In this document: in pieces, positions 1 to 9,321 of the stretch
How positions within the stretch are numbered: position 1 is the first letter of the stretch
How the letters are laid out: every line of letters begins with the position of its first letter
DNA from: Nostoc sp. NIES-4103
GTDB lineage: Bacteria > Cyanobacteriota > Cyanobacteriia > Cyanobacteriales > Nostocaceae
Direction: 5' to 3'
DNA length: 64,000 nucleotides
Assembly: GCF_002368335.1 (NCBI RefSeq)
Contig: NZ_AP018288.1
Span: 6,221,920-6,285,919, forward strand
The notes under the pieces: model-generated
Seen by the model: only the letters and a program-made list of their open reading frames with translations
Databases searched by the model: none
Told to the model about the DNA's origin: nothing
Position numbers and translations under genes: made by a program

Positions 1-102
1 GGGTGTTGACTCTGAAGTTGTAGGTTGTGAATCGTTAGGTGTTTCTGGAGTGGGTGTTGACTCTGAAGTTGTAGGTTGTGACTGGTTAGGTGTTGAGTTT
101 GA
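1..102. repeat. 51-bp tandem repeat in the FecR gene
   Basis: The segment beginning GGGTGTTGACTCTGAAG at base 1 returns at base 52, a period of 51 bases, so it keeps the frame. It encodes Ser/Thr/Pro/Glu-rich units in the C-terminal tail. The array probably continues left of the window. Confidence 0.8.
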
Positions 103-1053
103 AGTAGTGCTTTGAGGCTGTGTTGGAGTTTTACTAGAATTAACACCAGTGTTATTGTTCTGGGTGTTTAGATTGCTGTTTTTACCATTTGTTTGACTCT
201 GCTGCTGAGTATTTGTCGAAGTTTGTCCTGCATTTTTTGAGGAGTTTGTTGAAGAATTCTCTGTGATAACTTGATTACTACGCGAATTTGAAGGACTAGT
301 TAGCTGTACAAAAGAGGGATTTTCAATTACTCCGTTGCCGGTTATTGGCGGCTGTGCTTTCAAAGCCGCAGCAGTTTCCGCTTGTACGCTAGTAATAGCA
401 TGATCAACTATAGGTGCTGGATTTTCTCTATTCAAATCAAGTTCACGAACCAGCTCGCTTGTTTCATAAAAATTTCTCAAATCAAAATCATAGAAGCTTT
501 GAAATTCACCTTTCACTAAAACTATTAGCTGCCCTGCTTGCAATACCTGAGTTTGAGAAGCGTCTTTGTTATAAACTTGAATACCGCTATTTGTCAGCGC
601 ACCAACAATGGTGGTGTCTGTTTGTTTGTTGTAGCGTACAAATAAAGCTGAACCACGAATTGCTGCTGCTGCGCTAGGCGTTTGTATGCGTGTTCGCCCC
701 CTTCCAGGGGGAATCAGTAGTAGCACAGTTCCATTCGACAGTCTAAAGTCGCGAGTCTTGGGCAAAAATTGAAATACTGCCTGTTCCCCAATTCTTGCCA
801 ACGAGCCATCGTTGAAACGCAAATCTGCTAAAGAAGCTCGACCAGTTGATAGCCCATCCCCAGGAATCATTGCATCTAATTTCTTTGCAGGACGGATTTT
901 TTGGTTGTTTCTGGGTATCAGTTGCACCAAATTTCTCAGATTGTGAATCTCAGCTCGTGTCAGAGGAGTTACAGCACTTGCGCGATTTGACAAAGGCACT
1001 AATAGAACTCCGCATAGACCAATAACTGACAGTAGAAACGATTTATAAAACAT
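1..1053 (-). CDS. FecR-domain secreted protein, cut by the left edge
   Basis: The minus-strand frame is open from the ATG at 1053 to the window edge, 351 codons without a stop. The N-terminus (MFYKSFLLSVIGLCGVLLV) is a signal peptide or membrane anchor. About 40-170 reads as a FecR domain: a stretch ending GDGLSTGRASLADLRFNDGS, then glycine-rich strands and RTRIQTPSAAAAIRGSALFV. The rest is low-complexity Ser/Thr/Pro/Asn/Gln and still running at base 1. FecR domains in cyanobacteria are often surface or envelope proteins rather than iron regulators. It is divergent from the barrel gene at 1481. Domain call is good; function is open. Confidence 0.75.
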   Translation of the reverse strand, partial: MFYKSFLLSVIGLCGVLLVPLSNRASAVTPLTRAEIHNLRNLVQLIPRNNQKIRPAKKLDAMIPGDGLSTGRASLADLRFNDGSLARIGEQAVFQFLPKTRDFRLSNGTVLLLIPPGRGRTRIQTPSAAAAIRGSALFVRYNKQTDTTIVGALTNSGIQVYNKDASQTQVLQAGQLIVLVKGEFQSFYDFDLRNFYETSELVRELDLNRENPAPIVDHAITSVQAETAAALKAQPPITGNGVIENPSFVQLTSPSNSRSNQVITENSSTNSSKNAGQTSTNTQQQSQTNGKNSNLNTQNNNTGVNSSKTPTQPQSTTSNSTPNQSQPTTSESTPTPETPNDSQPTTSESTP

Positions 1054-1480
1054 AGTTTGAATATTTGTAAAACTCAACTAATAACAGCTAAGTTGATTGA
1101 TAAGCAGTATTTCTAAGATTCAAGTCTTCAAATTGTAATGATAGATTTTTGGGTAAATTTATCTGAAGTTTAGTGTACATTTAATAGATGAAATAGACAA
1201 GAAATACATTCTATTAATAGAATTACAAAGAGTGGAATCTCCAATCAATCAGAATGATATTCATTGTGGCGTATCAGGACTAGTTGCCGCTAGTTATCCT
1301 TGATATTTTTGTAGTATATTTCGATTATCATTCATTTTTTTGGGTAATTCTCAGTTTATTTTCAAGGTAACTCACTAGTAGAATTACACTATAGTTGAGT
1401 AAAAATTGTACTGTCTGATGCGGAACTTCTGATGCAGTTTGTGAGTCTATCTCTGCCAAACGCAAACAACGCCACCCAAG
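1054..1480. other. Divergent intergenic region
   Basis: This 427-base AT-rich spacer separates two divergently read genes and must hold both promoters. I see no convincing open frame, RNA gene or strong hairpin in it. Confidence 0.5.
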
Positions 1481-2809
1481 ATGCATTTTAAGAGTTGGAA
1501 AATTGTGTTTTTTGGGATTTTATTAGCCTCCAGTAGTGGAAGCTGGTATTGCATCAGGGTAGACGTAGCAGCAGCTGCAAATACGCATCTATGGACTGAT
1601 AAAGATCAGCTGGCGACGACAACTAAATCTCTAACAAGTACACACAACATAATTCATCTGTTATGCCAAAGATGGGAACTAGATACAATTAAGTCTTGTG
1701 GCCAAAAGTTTAGTGAGTCAGATATTTCAGACTTATATAGAACATTAAATCTGACACAGCAAACACCAACAACTGATCAAGTTCCAGCACCAACTGAAGA
1801 GACTCAGGATACTCAACAGCCAAATCAACCACCACAACCAGAAGTGCAACCAAGAGATTTTCCCAACTCTTCTCCAGAATCATCTAGGGAAGAACTGTTG
1901 AATACACCTGAAATCAATCAGTTTGAAAGACTAGAGAAACTTTGGCAGCAGTTGCAAGAGCAAAAACTGCCACCTCTTGAGTCTGATAGTGGTGAATTAA
2001 GATTGCGTCTACGGCCACGACCCTTAGAACAACTACCAGTACCACGGACAGAAGCACCCGTAGCGAAGTTTAAACCTATAGGTTCTCTTAAAGCTCGTGT
2101 AGGTTACTTCCAGACAAGTAATATTTTTTCATCAGATGATAATCCCACAGAAGATGGTTTAATTGTTTCTGGACTGAGGTTAACCTCAGCTTATTTCCCT
2201 ATAGGATCTAAGACTTTTTTAAACGGGTCAATAGATGGGAACATCATTCGTTATATAAATCAATCAAAATACAATTATAACCAGATAAAATTTAACGTCA
2301 GTATTTACCAGCAGCTATCACAACGAATGTATGGAGAAATCAGTTGGAGCAATCAACAGTTATTTTACGCCAATAATAGCGATCGCTCAGATAGCTACAA
2401 AGCAGGCGATCGCTTTTTAAACGAGAATTCTTTGCAACTATCTTTAGGACGGCGAGATCCTCTAACTTCAAGATTGACGCTAGATAGCTTCTACGAATTG
2501 AGCGTGGATTTTGCTGACCCCCAAAGTCGGAATCGGGTAGTCAATTTCTTTTGGCTTTCTCTGAACTACTACTTAGAAAAACCTCTCCAGGTTGGTCTGA
2601 ACTATCAGTTTAACTTTTCAGACTTTACCCAGCGCGATCGAGAAGATCAATTTCATCGGCTATTTGGTAACTTAAATTACCGAGTATCCGATTCTAGCAA
2701 TATGAATGTCCAAGCTGGAGTTACTTTGGGTAGTTCTACAGATCCAAATATTGATTTTGATAATTGGTTCTTCAGTATCAATTACAATATAGAATTAGGT
2801 CGGTTTTAA
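1481..2809 (+). CDS. Predicted outer-membrane beta-barrel protein
   Basis: The 442-residue product begins with a signal peptide (hydrophobic about 7-32). A disordered Pro/Gln/Glu-rich linker follows (about 95-200). From about 200 to the end come alternating polar and hydrophobic strands rich in Tyr, Asn and Ser. The last residue is phenylalanine after an alternating strand (NYNIELGRF), the usual C-terminal signature recognised by the BAM machinery. I do not recognise a named family, so transport or surface function is unknown. Its divergent neighbour is a FecR-domain protein, and both are probably envelope proteins. Barrel topology is inferred from sequence pattern only. Confidence 0.65.
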   Translation: MHFKSWKIVFFGILLASSSGSWYCIRVDVAAAANTHLWTDKDQLATTTKSLTSTHNIIHLLCQRWELDTIKSCGQKFSESDISDLYRTLNLTQQTPTTDQVPAPTEETQDTQQPNQPPQPEVQPRDFPNSSPESSREELLNTPEINQFERLEKLWQQLQEQKLPPLESDSGELRLRLRPRPLEQLPVPRTEAPVAKFKPIGSLKARVGYFQTSNIFSSDDNPTEDGLIVSGLRLTSAYFPIGSKTFLNGSIDGNIIRYINQSKYNYNQIKFNVSIYQQLSQRMYGEISWSNQQLFYANNSDRSDSYKAGDRFLNENSLQLSLGRRDPLTSRLTLDSFYELSVDFADPQSRNRVVNFFWLSLNYYLEKPLQVGLNYQFNFSDFTQRDREDQFHRLFGNLNYRVSDSSNMNVQAGVTLGSSTDPNIDFDNWFFSINYNIELGRF

Positions 2810-2863
2810 TCAGAGTGAAGAGTTATGAGTTTTAATTCTTAACTTTTCACTCTTAACTCCTAA

Positions 2864-3685
2864 CTACAAATAAGAACACCAATCACTCCAGCTACCAGCA
2901 TAAAGTTTTCCCGTGTGAATACCAGCGAATTCTAGAGAAAGTAAATTTACACAGGCAGTAACGCCAGAACCGCAATAAACTAAAACTTCTTCTGCTTTTT
3001 CCAGCTTTTCCCAGCGAAGACGTTGCTGACTTTGAGAAATTACCTCTCCTGAAGAGTCTGTAACTTCCTGCCAAGGATAGTTAACAGCGCCGGGAATATG
3101 ACCAGCAATTTTATCAATCGGTTCCCGTTCACCTCGATAGCGATCGCTTTCTCTAGAATCTACCAAAACTACGTGTGGTAAATCTTTTCGATTTTTTACA
3201 GCCTCAATATCTACTACCAGTTGTGTTTGTACCTGGGGAATAAAAGTACCAATCTGGGTTTGGGGAATGACATCTGTAATGGGATATCCTGCTTGCTGCC
3301 ATCCACTAAAACCTCCATTGAGTACCGCTACTTGCTCATGTCCAAGATAGCGCAATAACCACCACAGACGAGCTGCAAAGGCAAAGCGTGAATCATCATA
3401 AGCTACAACCAGAGTTTTTTGAAAATTTACCCCAATTGCTGCTAATTTATTAGCTAAATCATTGGGGTTAGGTAAAGGATGTCTGCCGCCATGTTTTCCC
3501 ACAGGACTAGAAAGATCCTGATTCAAATCTAGGTAGTAAGCTCCTGGGATATGACTTGCTGCGTATTGCTGTTTTCCTAGTTGTGGGTCTGCTAAAGAAA
3601 AGCGACAATCTACAATAACAACTTTTGGATCTTCAAGATGTTCCAAAAGCCAGGCTTGCGAAACAAAAAATTGGTTGTCAGTCAT
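2864..3685 (-). CDS. sseA: Thiosulfate/3-mercaptopyruvate sulfurtransferase (two rhodanese domains)
   Basis: This enzyme moves sulfur from a thiosulfate- or mercaptopyruvate-type donor to a thiophilic acceptor through a cysteine persulfide. Two rhodanese domains are visible, about 1-135 (inactive, with ASHIPGAYYLD and GGFSGW) and 155-274 (active). The loop CGSGVTA holds the catalytic Cys238 and is the mercaptopyruvate-type version of the loop. I start at the ATG at 3685, giving 274 residues and MTDNQFFVSQAWL; an upstream ATG at 3712 would overlap the neighbour's start region. The methyltransferase gene at 3714 diverges from it only 28 bases away, so the promoters must overlap. Confidence 0.88.
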   Translation of the reverse strand: MTDNQFFVSQAWLLEHLEDPKVVIVDCRFSLADPQLGKQQYAASHIPGAYYLDLNQDLSSPVGKHGGRHPLPNPNDLANKLAAIGVNFQKTLVVAYDDSRFAFAARLWWLLRYLGHEQVAVLNGGFSGWQQAGYPITDVIPQTQIGTFIPQVQTQLVVDIEAVKNRKDLPHVVLVDSRESDRYRGEREPIDKIAGHIPGAVNYPWQEVTDSSGEVISQSQQRLRWEKLEKAEEVLVYCGSGVTACVNLLSLEFAGIHTGKLYAGSWSDWCSYL

Positions 3686-3713
3686 CAGTCGTTTTCTCAG
3701 TTTAGAATGCAAA

Positions 3714-4718
3714 ATGTCAGACTTGAATAATTTTCAACCTCAGCTAACAGCAGATGGTTCTTTCACCTTTTTTTCTCAAGAGTTTAGTGAATCATTTCAC
3801 AGTCATTTTGGCGCCAAGCAAGAGAGTTATTGCAAGTTTGTTGCTCCTACGCAGTTGGCTCAAGCTGCTCAAAAACCAGTTTTGCGACTATTGGATGTTT
3901 GTTATGGTCTAGGATACAATACAGCAGCCGCTTTAGAGACGATTTGGGCAGTTAATCCGAATTGTCATGTCGAATTGATTGGTTTAGAACTGAATCCATC
4001 AGTACCACAGGCTGCGATCGCCCATAATTTATTCGATAACTGGAACTATCAATACACTGCTATTTTGTCGCAGCTGGCTTTTAAGCAGCAATGCCAAACA
4101 GATCATCTCAACGCAAAGTTATTAATTGGCGATGCGAGAACCTCAATCCAACTAGTACATCAATTAGCCTTCCAAGCAGATGCAATTTTTTTAGATCCCT
4201 TCTCACCACCACAGTGTCCTCAGTTATGGACTGTTGAATTCATTAAACTAGTTTCGCAGTGTCTACATCCAGATGGCATTCTAGCGACTTATTCGTGTGC
4301 TGCTGCTGTACGTACAGCCTTTTTACTAGCTGGCTTGGTCATAGGTTCCACCCCACCTGTAGGAAGGCGATCGCCGGGCACCGTTGCAGTCCATCGAGGA
4401 GATGGGGAGATTGGGAAATGGGGCGATTGGGAGATGGGGATAAATAAAAGTATGTTTTTTCCCCCAGCTTCCCTGATCCCCAGCTCCCCTGCCTCTGTGC
4501 CTCCTCTTTCCCAAGAAGAAAATGAACACTTGCTAACTCGTGCTGCTATTCCTTACCGCGATCCACAATTGAATGATCCTGCTCATGTCATAGTGATGCG
4601 GCGACGACAAGAACAACAAGCTTGCTCACTTGAGCCTACTTCGCGTTGGCGCAAACGATGGTTGTCAGTTAACCAGGAAAATAAGTATGTCGAAACAGAC
4701 TCTAATACCAATTTTTGA
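3714..4718 (+). CDS. MnmC-like tRNA (mnm5s2U34) methyltransferase, DUF752 type
   Basis: The product resembles the methyltransferase half of MnmC (stand-alone MnmD), which uses SAM to finish mnm5s2U34 in some tRNAs. Visible signs are the SAM-binding turn LLDVCYGLGYNT (about 59-70), the DAIFLDPFSPP motif typical of the family, and the C-terminal segment AAIPYRDPQLNDP. No FAD-oxidase domain follows. I start at the ATG at 3714 rather than the GTG- or TTG-type extension at 3675, which would read into the divergent rhodanese gene. Between GTVAVHRG and PLSQEE the protein carries about 35 residues of low-complexity sequence encoded by intergenic-type repeat DNA, so folding of that surface loop may be altered. 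Confidence 0.78.
   Translation: MSDLNNFQPQLTADGSFTFFSQEFSESFHSHFGAKQESYCKFVAPTQLAQAAQKPVLRLLDVCYGLGYNTAAALETIWAVNPNCHVELIGLELNPSVPQAAIAHNLFDNWNYQYTAILSQLAFKQQCQTDHLNAKLLIGDARTSIQLVHQLAFQADAIFLDPFSPPQCPQLWTVEFIKLVSQCLHPDGILATYSCAAAVRTAFLLAGLVIGSTPPVGRRSPGTVAVHRGDGEIGKWGDWEMGINKSMFFPPASLIPSSPASVPPLSQEENEHLLTRAAIPYRDPQLNDPAHVIVMRRRQEQQACSLEPTSRWRKRWLSVNQENKYVETDSNTNF
4396..4503 (+). repeat. Short-repeat insertion inside the MnmC-like gene
   Basis: GGGGAGATTGGGAAATGGGG-type units followed by CCCAGCTCCCC-type units match the repeat style of this genome's spacers. Here they lie in an open frame and encode a Gly/Trp/Glu-rich then Pro/Ser-rich stretch. Boundaries are approximate. Confidence 0.7.
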
Positions 4719-4931
4719 AAACAAGGTTACAGATCCCAAACAGCAAACGCCAATGAAATTTGATTTAGTACCCAATTACAAAATAATTGTGAAATTATTT
4801 ACAAAATTTTAGATTATTTTTAGAAGTTAAATTATCAGGTTTTTATATTTAAATTACAAAAAAACAAAATAAGTATACAGAACTACATTTAAATATGTAA
4901 AATTTATATGTGTTATGTGTTACAAAAATTC

Positions 4932-5120
4932 ATGATCAAAAATACGTATGCTGGCAAAACGGTATAAAAAATTGAAGCTCAAACTGCTAATCTTGGATAT
5001 GAATTGAGCAATTACAATATTTCTAGCGCTACTATGTTAAGAAATCTCAGTGAAAAGCCTGATTTAACATTTGCATTAATTTATCATACTGGAATGAAAA
5101 GCAAGGAAATCTGGCAGTAA
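4932..5120 (+). pseudogene. Small gene remnant with an internal stop
   Basis: An ATG at 4932 opens a frame reading MIKNTYAGKTV, hits TAA at 4965-4967, then continues in the same frame for 50 codons to TAA at 5118. The second part (IEAQTANLGYELSNYNISSA...) has the composition of real protein. It could be a small gene broken by one nonsense change, or chance. I do not recognise the family. The rest of the 585-base spacer 4719-5303 is AT-rich and shows nothing else. Confidence 0.35.
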
Positions 5121-5303
5121 AATTCTCGTAGCAATCTTGTGGGTTTTCTCGTAACACACAAAAAATATGATGTCTATTATTTAAGCAAGCAGCTTTGTCT
5201 GGTTAATAAAGCTTGCTGTCATGGCAAGTCTAATATGGTCAAGAACTAAACTTGTTTTTGCAGTCGAACACTGTTAACTTCTCTATAAGATTGGGGTGTC
5301 TTT

Positions 5304-6539
5304 GTGATTCAATGGAGTTCCAAGAAGAGTATCAACTCTACTGAACAAAATATTATTGGGTCAAACTGCCTAAACACAGTCAATAGTATTAGTTCAAATC
5401 AGGCCTTAGGATTGCAAAACTTAGAGGGTTATTCCTTGGGCTTATCTAAAGAAGACCTTTTGTTGGAACAAAAACAGGTAGAACCATCTTGGATAAAACC
5501 TGATACTAGTTCTGGTCACGAATCGTCAATCTCTGGAACTCCACAAGGCAAAGGCTCTCAAGTGAACGGCTTTGATTCAGGACTGCCGAAAGTGTTAGTG
5601 GTTGATGACCATACAGCCAGTCGGATGACTGCTGTTGCTCTGTTGTCTATGGAAGGCTACGAAGTTATAGAGGCAGACTGTGGTTCTACAGCAGTAGAAC
5701 TAGTGACACAAAAACAACCGGATCTGATTTTATTAGATGTGATGATGCCGGGAATGGATGGTTTTGAAGTCTGCCAATTACTGAAGCAGGAAGAGCATAC
5801 CAGGCTGATACCAGTTATTTTTATTACAGCGTTAAATGATAGGCGATCGCGAATTCGGGGAATTGAAGTAGGAGCAGATGATTTTCTGACCAAACCCTTT
5901 GACCGTGTAGAATTGGCAGCGCGTGTTAAGTCTTTAGTGCGCCAGAAGTGTTTGAACGAAGATTTAGACCACACCGAAAAAGTACTGTTTTCCGTTGCTA
6001 GGGCAATAGAAAGTCGCGATCCCAACACAGGCGACCACTGCGAAAGGTTAGTAAAACTAGGACAAGCTTTTGGTGAATACCTCAATCTCTCACGCCACCA
6101 AATTCGAGATTTGATGTGGGGTGGTTATCTTCATGATATCGGCAAGGTGGGCATACCCGATGCTGTGCTACTTAAACACGGCAAACTCACCCCGGAAGAT
6201 TGGGAGATTATGAAACAGCATGTTGTAATTGGGGAAAAAATCTGTCAACCACTACGTAGTATGCGCGGTGTAGTTCCCATTATTCGCCATCACCACGAGC
6301 GCTGGGATGGATCAGGCTACCCCGATGGACTTAAAGGTGATGATATTCCTTATCTAGCCCAAGTATTTCAGATAATTGATATTTATGATGCACTGACAAG
6401 CGAACGACCTTACAAAAGAGCTTTGACCTTTGAAGAAGCATTACAGATAATGCTTGAAGAAACCCGGATAGGTTGGCGTAATCCCAAACTAATGCAGCAG
6501 TTTGCAGAGTTTATTGGTTTCTACCAGGAAAAAGAGTAG
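5304..6539 (+). CDS. Response regulator with HD-GYP output domain
   Basis: This is a two-component response regulator predicted to hydrolyse cyclic di-GMP when phosphorylated. Residues 1-95 are a variable N-terminal extension. The receiver domain (about 96-212) has the acidic pair D101/D102, phospho-acceptor Asp145 in LLDVMMPGMDG, Thr175 and Lys197. The HD-GYP domain (about 225-400) has HDIGKVGIPD (His277-Asp278) and DGSGYPDGLKG (GYP at 338-340), so the catalytic and specificity motifs are intact. The start is a GTG at 5304; no kinase gene is adjacent, so its partner is unknown. Length fits the receiver plus HD-GYP architecture, apart from the N-terminal extension. Confidence 0.9.
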   Translation: MIQWSSKKSINSTEQNIIGSNCLNTVNSISSNQALGLQNLEGYSLGLSKEDLLLEQKQVEPSWIKPDTSSGHESSISGTPQGKGSQVNGFDSGLPKVLVVDDHTASRMTAVALLSMEGYEVIEADCGSTAVELVTQKQPDLILLDVMMPGMDGFEVCQLLKQEEHTRLIPVIFITALNDRRSRIRGIEVGADDFLTKPFDRVELAARVKSLVRQKCLNEDLDHTEKVLFSVARAIESRDPNTGDHCERLVKLGQAFGEYLNLSRHQIRDLMWGGYLHDIGKVGIPDAVLLKHGKLTPEDWEIMKQHVVIGEKICQPLRSMRGVVPIIRHHHERWDGSGYPDGLKGDDIPYLAQVFQIIDIYDALTSERPYKRALTFEEALQIMLEETRIGWRNPKLMQQFAEFIGFYQEKE

Positions 6540-6550
6540 TCAGCAGTCTG

Positions 6551-6667
6551 GATGAGGGGGATGGGGGAGATGAGGGAGATGGGGGAGATGAGGGAGATGA
6601 GGGGAGATGGGGGGATGAGTAACTAATGACTAATGACTAATGACTATTGACTATTGACTATTGACTC
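6551..6667. repeat. Two short-repeat arrays before glmU
   Basis: Bases 6551-6619 are GGGAGATGA-like units about nine bases long. Bases 6618-6667 are heptamers of the ACTAATG/ACTATTG type. They lie between the HD-GYP gene and glmU. No protein is implied. Confidence 0.85.
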
Positions 6668-6776
6668 CCATCTTTTTTGATAGTTTCAGTCTGTGATAAT
6701 TAGCTGGTATGATTTGAGCCTAAATCTGAAAGTACCAAGCGCGAAAGCGCTATTCACTGATAGCTGATGGCTAATT

Positions 6777-8138
6777 ATGGTAGTTGTAGCAATTCTAGCG
6801 GCGGGACGCGGCACAAGGATGAAATCACACTTACCCAAGGTGTTACATTCATTGGGTGGGCGATCGCTAGTAGAAAGAGTTCTCGAAAGTGTGGAACCAC
6901 TGTCACCTTCACGACAGATAGTGATAGTGGGATATCAGGCCGAAGAAGTAAAAGCAGCCATGCAGTCAATATACAGCTTGGAGTTTGTGGAACAAACTGT
7001 ACAACTGGGTACAGGTCATGCTATTCAGCAATTACTTCCTCACCTTGAGGGATATACCGGAGATTTGCTGGTACTTAATGGTGATTTACCGTTAGTACGT
7101 GCCCAAACCCTCCAACAGTTATTGCAAACTCATCAAGAAAATCATAACGCCGCTACTATCCTCACCGCCCATTTGCCTGAACCTAAAGGCTACGGGCGCG
7201 TTTTTTGTAACGGTGAAAATATTGTACAGCAAATTGTTGAAGACAAAGATTGTACTGCTGCTCAAAGACAAAATCGTCGTATTAATGCTGGAGTTTACTG
7301 CTTTCGTTGGCAGAATTTAGCAGAGGTTTTGCCCCACTTAGAAGCTAATAATGCTCAAAAAGAATACTATCTTACTGATGCTGTCACCCAAGTTGGGCAA
7401 GTAATGGCAGTTGATGTGGAAGATTATCAAGAAATTCTCGGCATTAATGATCGCTTGCAACTAGCAGCAGCATACGAAATTTTGCAGCAGCGGGTTAAGG
7501 AAAAATGGATGATAGCAGGTGTCACTCTTATAGACCCTAACAGCATCACAATTGATGAGACTGTGGAACTGCATCCAGATGTGATTATTGAACCTCAAAC
7601 TCACCTGCGAGGAAACACTGTAATTCAAACGGGGAGTCGTATTGGGCCTGGGACTTTAATTGAAAATAGCCAGTTAGGCGAAAATGTCACAGTGAAGTAT
7701 TCTGTGGTGACAGATAGCATTATCCAGGCAAAAAGCAGAATCGGCCCTTATGCCCATTTGCGTGGTCAAGCGCAAGTGGGTACTGGTTGCCGTGTGGGTA
7801 ATTTTGTGGAATTGAAAAATACCAAATTAGGCGATCGCACTAATGTGGCACATTTGTCATATTTGGGCGATACAACTACAGGGACTAAAGTGAATATCGG
7901 TGCAGGCACAATTACTGCCAATTATGACGGTGTGAACAAACACCCCACAAAAATAGGCGATCGCACTGCAACTGGTTCCAATAGCGTTTTAGTAGCTCCT
8001 GTAACCTTGGGAGATGATGTCTATGTGGCAGCTGGTTCGGCTGTTACCGAAGATGTTCCAAATGATTCTCTCGTGATTGCCCGTAGCCGTCAGGTAGTTA
8101 AACCAGGTTGGCGACAAAAGCAGAAAAGTCAAGAGTGA
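6777..8138 (+). CDS. glmU: Bifunctional UDP-GlcNAc synthesis enzyme GlmU
   Basis: GlmU acetylates glucosamine-1-phosphate and then makes UDP-N-acetylglucosamine, the precursor for peptidoglycan and lipopolysaccharide. The uridylyltransferase domain (about 1-230) opens with LAAGRGTRMKSHLPKVLH, the nucleotide-binding signature. The C-terminal half is a left-handed beta-helix of hexapeptide repeats (IGPGTLIENSQLGENVTV and similar) with the acetyltransferase segment ANYDGVNKHPTKIGD. Length of 453 residues matches the family. The start codon ATG gives MVVVAILAAG, as in relatives. The gene stands alone between repeat arrays, and a strong hairpin follows at 8241. Confidence 0.97.
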   Translation: MVVVAILAAGRGTRMKSHLPKVLHSLGGRSLVERVLESVEPLSPSRQIVIVGYQAEEVKAAMQSIYSLEFVEQTVQLGTGHAIQQLLPHLEGYTGDLLVLNGDLPLVRAQTLQQLLQTHQENHNAATILTAHLPEPKGYGRVFCNGENIVQQIVEDKDCTAAQRQNRRINAGVYCFRWQNLAEVLPHLEANNAQKEYYLTDAVTQVGQVMAVDVEDYQEILGINDRLQLAAAYEILQQRVKEKWMIAGVTLIDPNSITIDETVELHPDVIIEPQTHLRGNTVIQTGSRIGPGTLIENSQLGENVTVKYSVVTDSIIQAKSRIGPYAHLRGQAQVGTGCRVGNFVELKNTKLGDRTNVAHLSYLGDTTTGTKVNIGAGTITANYDGVNKHPTKIGDRTATGSNSVLVAPVTLGDDVYVAAGSAVTEDVPNDSLVIARSRQVVKPGWRQKQKSQE

Positions 8139-8240
8139 AGAGTGAAGAGTGAGGAGTTATGAGTTAAGAGTTGGGAGGTAAAAATTGCTAACTCACGCTG
8201 GATGTGAATTCAAAACGGCCTTCGTGCCATAAAGGTTTTG

Positions 8241-8270
8241 ATAATTCCAAAATCATGCTTTTGGAATTAT
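8241..8270. terminator. Perfect 12-bp hairpin between convergent genes
   Basis: ATAATTCCAAAA and TTTTGGAATTAT are exact complements around a 6-base loop. It sits between glmU and the isoaspartyl peptidase gene, which converge. It has A/T-rich ends and could stop transcription from both sides, though a clean U-tract is lacking. CTCCTAA heptamers follow at 8312-8352. Confidence 0.5.
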
Positions 8271-8352
8271 TAACAAATTACAAGATTTTCAACAATTAAT
8301 TCACATTCAAAGTAACTCCTAACTCCTAACTCCTAACTCCTAACTTCTAACT

Positions 8353-9309
8353 TCACAAAATACAACCAATTTCTGTACCATCTGGCAGTTCTAGGGTATC
8401 GTCAATCTTTTCACCGTTGTGATAGGCGGCGAGTAAGACTTGGCTGGTTTTACCCCAAGCGATCGCTCCTGTTGCATCTAGGGCGATCGCTCCAAAATCC
8501 CGCTGATTCTGGGTAGCTTCGGCAAATGAGCGTTGCATAGCGTCTTTGAGAGACATACCATCAGTGACACGCACTACAACCCTTGGCGCTAAACACTCAT
8601 CGATAATATCTTCACCAATACCAGTGCAGCTAACCGCTGCATATTTAGTAGCATAATTACCTGCTGGCATAGCAGAATCACTTACTCTTCCAATACGCTC
8701 GAAGCCTTTGCCACCTGTGGATGTGCCAGTAGCTAGATTGCCATAGGCATCTAAAGCTACTACGCCAATTGTACCGCGTCGGGAATTACTGGTTTCTGCT
8801 AATTCTGGTTCAGCGACTACATTAGCCATTGTGCTTTTAAAATTATCTTGACGCTCCTGTATCCACTCTTGTAACCGCAACTCTGTTAAAGCGTTATAGC
8901 TGGGAAGTTGTAATTCTCGCGCCAATTCGGCTGAACCGTAATCTGACAGTACGCGGTCTGGTGAATTTTGTAAAAATTGTGCCAATTCAATCGGATTTTT
9001 CACTCGCGAAACATTAATCACACCACTAAAGCGTCCTAATCTGCCATCCATCAAAGACGCACTCATACGGATTTGGCCATCAGATTGCAACACCGAACCA
9101 GTACCAGCATTAAAGCGGGGGTTATCTTCTAACATTTGACACCCCTGCACTACTGCCACGGAAGCATTTACTCCTGACAGTAAAAGAGCATAGACTTCTT
9201 CTACTATTGTGTGGAGCGATCGGCGCACCGCCTCTAATCCTCCTTTGCCGTGGAGAGAACTACCTGCTCCTCCATGAATAATTAATTTAGGTTGCACCTG
9301 TAAATTCAT
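8353..9309 (-). CDS. iaaA: Isoaspartyl peptidase / L-asparaginase (plant type)
   Basis: An N-terminal-nucleophile hydrolase that removes beta-aspartyl dipeptides and can deamidate asparagine. The precursor is cut by itself before the catalytic threonine. Here that residue is Thr180 in NSRRGTIGVVALD, giving an alpha subunit of about 179 residues and a beta subunit of about 139. The N-terminal IHGGAG motif and the substrate loop GTSTGGKGFERIGRVSDS are present. The 318-residue length is normal. It is 12 bases downstream of the DUF2256 gene on the same strand and probably co-transcribed with it. Confidence 0.92.
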   Translation of the reverse strand: MNLQVQPKLIIHGGAGSSLHGKGGLEAVRRSLHTIVEEVYALLLSGVNASVAVVQGCQMLEDNPRFNAGTGSVLQSDGQIRMSASLMDGRLGRFSGVINVSRVKNPIELAQFLQNSPDRVLSDYGSAELARELQLPSYNALTELRLQEWIQERQDNFKSTMANVVAEPELAETSNSRRGTIGVVALDAYGNLATGTSTGGKGFERIGRVSDSAMPAGNYATKYAAVSCTGIGEDIIDECLAPRVVVRVTDGMSLKDAMQRSFAEATQNQRDFGAIALDATGAIAWGKTSQVLLAAYHNGEKIDDTLELPDGTEIGCIL

Positions 9310-9321
9310 TTATATTTTGCC

